Below, piece by piece: positions 58,982 through 64,000 of a DNA stretch of 64,000 nt. Under the pieces are notes generated by a model. The model worked only from the letters and a program-made list of their open reading frames with translations, was not told the DNA's origin and did no database searches. Both the position numbers and the translations under genes were made by a program. Positions within the stretch are counted from its first letter, which is position 1. Each line of letters begins with the position of its first letter. The DNA comes from Colwellia chukchiensis (lineage in GTDB: Bacteria; Pseudomonadota; Gammaproteobacteria; Enterobacterales; Alteromonadaceae): NCBI RefSeq assembly GCF_002104455.1, contig NZ_NBOC01000016.1, forward strand, positions 1 through 64,000, written 5' to 3'.

Positions 58982-59932
58982 TTACTCGGCGTTTGCGTTA
59001 ACAAGCCAATCATCAAGCACTTGCTTCAATTTATCTAATTGCTCTTGGTGTTTTGCTTGATTCTTTGCCAATTTGTTAATGTTCTGCAATTTCCAACGAA
59101 TCGCTGGCAAGTCTGCTGCATTAGGATAGTCAAACAATGCCCAGTCAGGTTGCCCTCTTTTGAATGACATAAGGAAAGCATGATCCCTTTCTGTGAAATG
59201 TTTTTGCAGCTCAATTAACATCATGGGCCTAACAGAGGCTAAGTCTTCGCATTCAACTTTTTCAAAAGTCATTCCGTCAAATTCTGCCTGAAATTTCTCA
59301 TTCAGAGGCTGCCAGTTTGGCGACATGACTTCATTAATAGGCCGAGGGTGACTTAATGTATAGGTTAAAAAACCCACCAAAATCTCTCTCGAAATCCCTT
59401 CACTGCCAAGTAACATACGCACATCAAATAAGTCGCGAGGATGTTGGCGATCCATTGCAGCACACAATTTCCCACCATACAGATCGGGAAGACTGACTAC
59501 CTGAATCTCAGCATAACCAAACTCGTCTTCAACAGACTCTTGAACTGGCATTATTTCTGCACTATGCAATGTACCTCTGGCGACGGGCGACACTTCAATT
59601 TTGATCGTCGCAACCGGACTTGATACAACTATTCTCAGTTCATCAGCTTTATTATCCTGAAATGCCGCTCTGATATCTGGTTGAGTATTGATTCTGTCTG
59701 TAATGCGCTGCAATGCAGCCCTGACATTAATCAAAGCCTCATCTCTTGGTTCAAGTGGAAGATAAGCAAGATCAATATCTACAGATAACCGAGGAAAATC
59801 TCTCACAAATAAATTAATGGCGGTGCCACCTTTAAGTGCAAAAACCGTCTCTGTTGCTACCACAGGAAGCATTCTTATGAGCAAGGAAACCTGTTTGTAA
59901 TATGGGCTATCTTTATCCATTATGTTGTTCAC
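58982..59932 (-). CDS. mosT: MosT, AbiEii-type nucleotidyltransferase toxin
   Basis: This 316-residue protein has the AbiEii nucleotidyltransferase motif KGGTAINLFVRDFPRLSVDIDLAYLP (Gly-Gly and Asp-x-Asp), then KIEVSPVARG and YGGKLCAAMDRQHPRDLFDV with a conserved Lys and Asp. It is the toxin of the SXT mosAT pair, which stabilises the ICE by killing or arresting cells that lose it. It overlaps mosA by 20 bases. The location between dsbC and traA is the known SXT position. Confidence 0.88.
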   Translation of the reverse strand: MNNIMDKDSPYYKQVSLLIRMLPVVATETVFALKGGTAINLFVRDFPRLSVDIDLAYLPLEPRDEALINVRAALQRITDRINTQPDIRAAFQDNKADELRIVVSSPVATIKIEVSPVARGTLHSAEIMPVQESVEDEFGYAEIQVVSLPDLYGGKLCAAMDRQHPRDLFDVRMLLGSEGISREILVGFLTYTLSHPRPINEVMSPNWQPLNEKFQAEFDGMTFEKVECEDLASVRPMMLIELQKHFTERDHAFLMSFKRGQPDWALFDYPNAADLPAIRWKLQNINKLAKNQAKHQEQLDKLKQVLDDWLVNANAE

Positions 59933-60704
59933 CTTTTTTGACGCTTAATATCTCTGGCACTGTGATTTGATATCGCTCATCAAAACGTCCTTTTTCGACA
60001 ACCTGCCGCTTTCCTGCCCCCAATTTAATTCTTGTTTCATCTATGCGATTGACCCACTGGTGATCGTAGTATCGACCCAGAAATAGAAATATTCGGTTTG
60101 CCTGAACAGAGCTGCTTCGCTCAAGAATATCTTGTACTTTTCTAGGGCTAAGATTGACTAAACCCTGAAATAATTCTGCGACATGCTCAAATGAAATCAG
60201 CTTCCCAATCGCGTCTACCACTTCATAGGCAGCAAGTTCTGCACAGCTGACAGTGAGTTCTTTCTCTTTAACCGTGATCCTTTTCAAATCTTTCTCGGGA
60301 TTCACTTCAAGCTTATGGTTTCCACAGTAAAACCAATTCTGATAAGGGAATTCACGAAACCATTTTGGTAAGGACGACTTATTTTTAACGCAAATCCAAA
60401 CTTGCTCTTTGTTCAGCTGTAAATAGTGACTCAGTCCTTGGTGAGTTAAGCTGCTCAATCCAGCCAAATGAACTGAAACGCCCAATTGCACATCTAATGC
60501 TTGAATGGCATCAACCCAAGTTGGCTTTATATCGCCCTGCGCATCTGGACGATAGTACACGCCAGAACTAAGCTTCTTCAGCCAACCGTTCTGCGCGTAC
60601 TTTTGAGCCAGGGAGTAGCTCACACCGTTTTCAGTCAGCCATTGCTGAAGTACTAGCGCACCAGGAGAAGTATGAGCAACAAGCCAGTTTATCTTAGATG
60701 ACAT
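59913..60704 (-). CDS. mosA: MosA, AbiEi-type antitoxin
   Basis: The ATG at 60704 (MSSKINWLVA) has GGGG upstream and lies inside the operator; a frame start at 60746 is rejected. The 263-residue protein has an N-terminal helix-turn-helix-like part (VLQQWLTENGVSYSLAQKYA, LKKLSSGVYYRPDA) and the AbiEi body with LSSLTHQGLSHYLQL and LAAYEVVDAIG. It represses the pair and neutralises MosT. Gene order antitoxin-toxin is as usual for AbiE systems. Confidence 0.85.
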   Translation of the reverse strand: MSSKINWLVAHTSPGALVLQQWLTENGVSYSLAQKYAQNGWLKKLSSGVYYRPDAQGDIKPTWVDAIQALDVQLGVSVHLAGLSSLTHQGLSHYLQLNKEQVWICVKNKSSLPKWFREFPYQNWFYCGNHKLEVNPEKDLKRITVKEKELTVSCAELAAYEVVDAIGKLISFEHVAELFQGLVNLSPRKVQDILERSSSVQANRIFLFLGRYYDHQWVNRIDETRIKLGAGKRQVVEKGRFDERYQITVPEILSVKKGEQHNG

Positions 60705-60806
60705 TTTAACACCCCAAGTGTGAATATCACGAACAGTATAAACCATTTAGTTTATTACGATAGGGATTTTAACACTTTAGGTGTTAATATACCAAATACT
60801 GTAAAC
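60705..60806 (-). promoter_or_regulatory. mosAT promoter/operator with repeated dyads
   Basis: AACACTTTAGGTGTT (60770-60784 region) is a near-perfect dyad, and AACACCCCAAGTGTG (60709-60723) is a related one just before the mosA ATG. AbiEi antitoxins bind inverted repeats of this kind in their promoters. Confidence 0.65.
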
Positions 60807-60835
60807 AAAGCCCGCTAATGCGGCGTTGTTGAAAT

Positions 60836-60880
60836 GAAAAAGTCTACACAACATCACCAATAACCCGATGTTGTGTAGAC
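60836..60880 (-). terminator. Terminator after traA
   Basis: GTCTACACAACATC and GATGTTGTGTAGAC form a 14-base perfect stem (60842-60880) with an 11-base loop. On the minus strand it is followed by TTTTTCATTT. It would end the traK-traB-traV-traA transcript ahead of mosAT. Confidence 0.85.
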
Positions 60881-60924
60881 CTAAGTTTGATTGCCTTAAG
60901 TGAACTGACTACTATGGCTCACAT

Positions 60925-61311
60925 TCAGGTGCCCAGTAAAACGGCGCTGATTGCTGGAACGGTTGTGCCAATGACTTCTTGAGTGCTGGCAACGACAGGT
61001 AAGGTTGCAGACATAACACTTTCAACGACTGTTGGTGTGTTGTAGAGACCCATACCGCCACCAATGCCCAGAGCGAAAGCCATCAAGCTTTGGCGAGCGA
61101 TACCGCCCACAATACCCACCAGAACCATGGCTCCCGCTACGATCCGTCCCAATGTACCTTGGGTCCAGTCTTTTAGGGTATCCCACACATCAGTGAAAGC
61201 ATCACCACCGGTGCCCGCAAATGAGGGCTCCGAAATCATTAACGCCATCAAACCAAGCGCACTAATGGTCATTAGGCGCTGAGTTTGAATGGTGCGAACT
61301 GCATTTGTCAT
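60925..61311 (-). CDS. traA: TraA, conjugative pilin precursor
   Basis: This 128-residue protein has a long leader (to about residue 32, ending SFAG) and two hydrophobic segments, IVAGAMVLVGIVGGIARQ and ALGIGGGMGLY..., as in F-type pilins. Mature pilin would be about 95 residues. It overlaps traV by four bases. Confidence 0.88.
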   Translation of the reverse strand: MTNAVRTIQTQRLMTISALGLMALMISEPSFAGTGGDAFTDVWDTLKDWTQGTLGRIVAGAMVLVGIVGGIARQSLMAFALGIGGGMGLYNTPTVVESVMSATLPVVASTQEVIGTTVPAISAVLLGT

Positions 61312-61880
61312 TCGTTAGTTTCTCCGTAGATACTCAAGTTATCGCGCTTACCATCAGCTCCCGCTGAGGTTGAATCGCTCTGAGTCTGAAGTGGACGTAG
61401 CACAGGCGAAACCATTCGAGGTGCTGACACCCCAATATCCCACCGGCGCGGTTCAATTTCGGTAAACACGTAGCTGGATAAATTCAGATCTCCACGGTCA
61501 TCCTCCCAAGGCGCAATCCAAATTCGCATCACCCTTGAAGGAATGCGAATAGGTGCAGATTGCTGCGTCTCAGGTAATGCTGGATGGCTCAGCAGTCCTG
61601 TCTCTAAATCAGATTGTGAATACCCAGAGGGAGAACCAATTCGAGTCGCCACAGCATCAATCGTCTTGGGTGCAGCGCCATTACTGGTAAGCTCATAGAC
61701 TTCACGAGCGGATAAACAGCGCACACCGTCAGGCATACCTGGGCATCCATATTCACTACTCCCAAGACCCAATGAACTACAGCCAGACAATAAGGTTGAG
61801 CCGACTGCCAATAAAAGTAATCCAGCTTTAGACCACTGTTTTGACTGGTGCTTTGGGTTGTTCTGCATTGATGTCGTCAT
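61308..61880 (-). CDS. traV: TraV, outer-membrane lipoprotein of the transfer core
   Basis: The ATG at 61880 (MTTSMQNN) has AGAGGAG upstream; the frame is open further but would overlap traB. The 190-residue protein has a lipobox LLSGCSS and Cys residues in YGCPGMPDGVRCLSAREVYE, the typical TraV pair. It anchors TraK and TraB of the core complex to the outer membrane. Confidence 0.9.
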   Translation of the reverse strand: MTTSMQNNPKHQSKQWSKAGLLLLAVGSTLLSGCSSLGLGSSEYGCPGMPDGVRCLSAREVYELTSNGAAPKTIDAVATRIGSPSGYSQSDLETGLLSHPALPETQQSAPIRIPSRVMRIWIAPWEDDRGDLNLSSYVFTEIEPRRWDIGVSAPRMVSPVLRPLQTQSDSTSAGADGKRDNLSIYGETNE

Positions 61881-61954
61881 GGTTAACTCTCCTCTGGATA
61901 CACATCTTATTGTCTGAAACGGACTTCGATCGGTTAGCAACATGCAGGATTTTT

Positions 61955-63244
61955 TCATCTTCTTGCACCTCCCCCTTGCGAAGTGGCCAACGACAACGAG
62001 GCCCCACGAGTGACTATGACTTCTATTTTCCTTGCAGCGTCTACCTCTATGACTGGGAACATATTTTCTGCCATGTCCAAATAGAACTTGGCCACTCGAT
62101 CCAATGCTTTACCAGTGCCTTTAATCGCAGCGCCTTGTAATGCTTCTTGGCTCATGACTTGCTGGTACAACTGAGTATCACCGGCATTACCCGTCTGAAT
62201 CGTTGGTACAGGATTCACATCAAATGCGCCTGCCAAGCCCTGAAGGAATCCGGCCATCATCGATTTGGCCACCAGCTGGCCTTGTTTCGACACTAATCGG
62301 CCACGAATACCGGCTTTACCGTCTTCACCCACGGCATAAGAATCCAGTCGCGTTTCAATGACGCCACCATCTTCTCTCACACATGAAATGGTCTCGCCTC
62401 GCAAATAGGCACGCTCAGAGCTCAAATCACCGTAACCTGCGGCGATCAAGAAACACTCTTTGATATCCGCTCTGAATCGGTTGGGTAAAATGGCTTCCTT
62501 TTGAATCCTCAGTAATGCAGGAAAAGGTTCGCGTCTTGCGGACTCGTGAGTAGGGGCATCCAAACCTGTGATCAAAGTACCTGAGATGATGCTGCCCGCC
62601 GGTAAATACAAAGGCGGCGCTTCTTGCACAACAACCTCTGGTTCAGCAACCACTTCAGGCTCAATCATACGAATCGTGATTGGCGGCAATGGAACATCCC
62701 GTGCTCGTGTGCCTTGGCCATTGACTGGCTGCTGATAGAGCGGATCAGGCAGCGGCGCATTGGCAAAATAGTCGTCTGGGTTAGACGGCAGTGGCTTTTC
62801 TTCTTTAGGCAATTCCATGGCAGATAAAGGCACTTCGAAACGGCTATTTGTGCCTTCAACTGCTGCATCACCTCCAGCGCGAACATCATCAAGTTCCGCT
62901 CGAAGACGAGCCAACTCCGCATTGACCTCACTTGGTATAGAAGGCGAACCGGGGCTTAACCGTCCTGAGTCAACGTCACGACGCAAGCGTTCAACTTCTC
63001 GGCGTAACTGCTCGTTGCGCTCACTGAGTAGTTTCACGTTCGCAGCCAAACTATCGACCCCAACATCACGAGTATTGGTATCCGTAAGAATGTGCCGGAT
63101 CGTTTCCTGCCGGTTCCGACTGTTCGCGCCATCATCAGGATTAGGTGAAAACACCATCACCATAAGGATCAGACCACCAGCAATACCAGCAACCGATAGA
63201 CCCCGCTTCATGTTCGGGCTCATTTGTTCCCATTGTGCTTTCAT
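61955..63244 (-). CDS. traB: TraB, VirB10-like core complex protein
   Basis: This 429-residue protein has one N-terminal membrane segment (GLSVAGIAGGLILMVMVFSP), a coiled coil (LLSERNEQLRREVERLRRDV), a Pro-rich linker (PLPPITIRM, EVVVQEAPPLYLPAG) and a VirB10/TrbI-type C-terminal domain (GSIISGTLITGLDAPT, SERAYLRGETISCV). It spans the periplasm between inner membrane and TraK/TraV. Confidence 0.94.
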   Translation of the reverse strand: MKAQWEQMSPNMKRGLSVAGIAGGLILMVMVFSPNPDDGANSRNRQETIRHILTDTNTRDVGVDSLAANVKLLSERNEQLRREVERLRRDVDSGRLSPGSPSIPSEVNAELARLRAELDDVRAGGDAAVEGTNSRFEVPLSAMELPKEEKPLPSNPDDYFANAPLPDPLYQQPVNGQGTRARDVPLPPITIRMIEPEVVAEPEVVVQEAPPLYLPAGSIISGTLITGLDAPTHESARREPFPALLRIQKEAILPNRFRADIKECFLIAAGYGDLSSERAYLRGETISCVREDGGVIETRLDSYAVGEDGKAGIRGRLVSKQGQLVAKSMMAGFLQGLAGAFDVNPVPTIQTGNAGDTQLYQQVMSQEALQGAAIKGTGKALDRVAKFYLDMAENMFPVIEVDAARKIEVIVTRGASLSLATSQGGGARR

Positions 63245-63246
63245 CG

Positions 63247-64000
63247 TTACTTACCTCCCACAAGAAGCGAAGGTCGCTGACTTTCCACTGGTTCTTCACG
63301 ATGATTGCGAACAACCACATACAACTCAGTCTTTTCACCCGGCAACAAGATATTGCGAGGCCAGTAAGCGCTTGCCACTATATCTGGTGCATGACAGGCT
63401 ATTTCACTGGCTTCTATCGGCTCATCGGCAAAGCTTTCAACCAGTCCTACATAGACTGTGAAGTAATGTCCCGTCACAATTTGCCCCTGCTTAAAACCAA
63501 ACTTTAAGCCCGGCTGAAAACATTTCGGGCTTGTGTCAGTTTGGCCAGCTAAACGGATGTCATAGCCTTGTGGTAACTCATTTAGTGCAAGGCGTCTGAG
63601 TAAATCACGTAAGCTATCGACGTATGGCTGAGCCGTTTCCCAAGTGGCGGCTTTGCGGTTCACGACGCCCTTAATAGGCCACTGCTGACCATCAATAGCT
63701 AAGGTAATTTCACGCGGTGGAATACGACGAGGTACTAAGGTGACAGATAATGCTGGCGCTTCCTGACCAGGCGGAGTGATGTAAAGTGAAACCGGTGATT
63801 CTTTGTCCGTGGCCACATATACAACATTCGCCTTGATTTGCGTCTGAGCATCACTGGTTGTTCTCACCTGAGGCGATTCAAACGGTGTCACAATCCGGTT
63901 CAGATGGCCAAGTGCCACAGGGATCAGTTCATTGACTCCCGGTGTCATTAGTAGCGTTGTTGGCACATCCGTTGCAACCGAATTGGTTTGAACCGGTGGA
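63247..64000 (-). CDS. traK: TraK, secretin-like core protein (5' end beyond window)
   Basis: The frame is open to the right edge; VNELIPVALGHLNRIVTPFES is the TraK signature and lies about 22 codons from the edge. The signal peptide and start are outside. The C-terminal part holds VYVATDKESPVSLYITPP, SLVPRRIPPREI and a late Cys pair (KCFQPG, IACHAPD). A GTG at 63966 looks like a start only because the true start is missing. It precedes traB by two bases. Confidence 0.9.
   Translation of the reverse strand, partial: PPVQTNSVATDVPTTLLMTPGVNELIPVALGHLNRIVTPFESPQVRTTSDAQTQIKANVVYVATDKESPVSLYITPPGQEAPALSVTLVPRRIPPREITLAIDGQQWPIKGVVNRKAATWETAQPYVDSLRDLLRRLALNELPQGYDIRLAGQTDTSPKCFQPGLKFGFKQGQIVTGHYFTVYVGLVESFADEPIEASEIACHAPDIVASAYWPRNILLPGEKTELYVVVRNHREEPVESQRPSLLVGGK

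Larger units (their letters stand above)
5110..64000. mobile_element. SXT/R391-family integrative and conjugative element (partial)
   Basis: Gene content and order match the SXT/R391 backbone: setR and a cro-like gene, setC/setD, eex, traG-traH-traF, the s073-to-ssb recombination module, traN-traU-traW-traC-dsbC, mosA/mosT, and traA-traV-traB-traK. Cargo sits at the known hotspot positions: an integron between traF and the s073-like gene, and IS plus defence genes between the s063-like gene and traN. The int/xis, mobI/oriT, traI/traD end is beyond the right edge. Confidence 0.95.

Noticed and set aside
63247-63966. TraK as a complete 239-residue protein starting with GTG at 63966
   Set aside because: The frame is open to the window edge, lacks a signal peptide at that start, and TraK signatures begin only a few residues in. 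It is a gene cut by the edge.

Overview
The window is the junction between a gammaproteobacterial chromosome and most of one arm of an SXT/R391-family integrative and conjugative element (ICE). The host side (1-5.1 kb) carries, all on the minus strand, the promoter and leader region of an rRNA operon whose 16S gene lies off the left edge, gmhB, and a short-chain acyl-CoA/valine-type catabolic operon (acyl-CoA dehydrogenase, YhdH/AcuI-like reductase, 3-hydroxyisobutyryl-CoA hydrolase-like protein, SDR). The AT-rich composition and this gene set suggest a marine Alteromonadales-type host (Colwelliaceae or Pseudoalteromonadaceae would fit), but the species cannot be fixed from the window.

The ICE begins near 5.11 kb. 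SXT-type ICEs normally enter the 5' end of prfC and supply it with a new start. Here the ICE-borne prfC 5' end is fused in frame to the C-terminal half of an acyl-CoA dehydrogenase gene, so the element sits in a secondary site. Inward lie the SetR repressor with four dyad operators, a Cro-like protein, a phage-like early operon ending in the activators setC/setD, the exclusion gene eex, and traG-traH-traF on the opposite strand. TraG residues 606-608 read Thr-Gly-Asp, which I recall as the R391-type exclusion signature.

Between traF and the conserved s073-like gene (the place of hotspot 3) is a mobile integron: intI of the SXT-associated class 9 type at 27.4-28.4 kb with a LexA-type box over its promoter, then nine recognisable attC sites plus a VCR-like tenth, running leftward. 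Its cassettes include a dfrA6/dfrA31-like trimethoprim-resistance gene, a VOC protein, an alpha/beta hydrolase, three lipoproteins, an exactly duplicated unknown cassette, one slot filled by an IS91-like element, and at the distal end a RloC-like ATPase/anticodon nuclease candidate. A possible group II intron 3' end follows.

From 28.5 to 39.7 kb runs the conserved ICE recombination module (primase-like protein, radC, a CobT-like VWA protein, DUF3150, CobS-like AAA+ protein, YqaJ exonuclease, Bet, SSB). Nine of its genes are preceded by a variant of the same two-hairpin leader whose second hairpin covers the ribosome-binding site, with sequence changing but pairing kept. Three unrelated proteins in the module end in an aromatic tail (SFYF, SFYF, NYYF).

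The next hotspot (40.6-49 kb) holds an endonuclease I gene split by a complete ISPpu12-like ISL3 element (merR, cation efflux, lspA, tnpA; 8-bp target duplication) and a SIR2-HerA antiphage pair. From 49 kb to the right edge is the F-type mating-pair operon: traN, traU, a TrbC/TraW protein, trhF, a TrbI-like gene, traC, dsbC, the mosA/mosT toxin-antitoxin pair, traA, traV, traB and the start of traK, which is cut by the edge.
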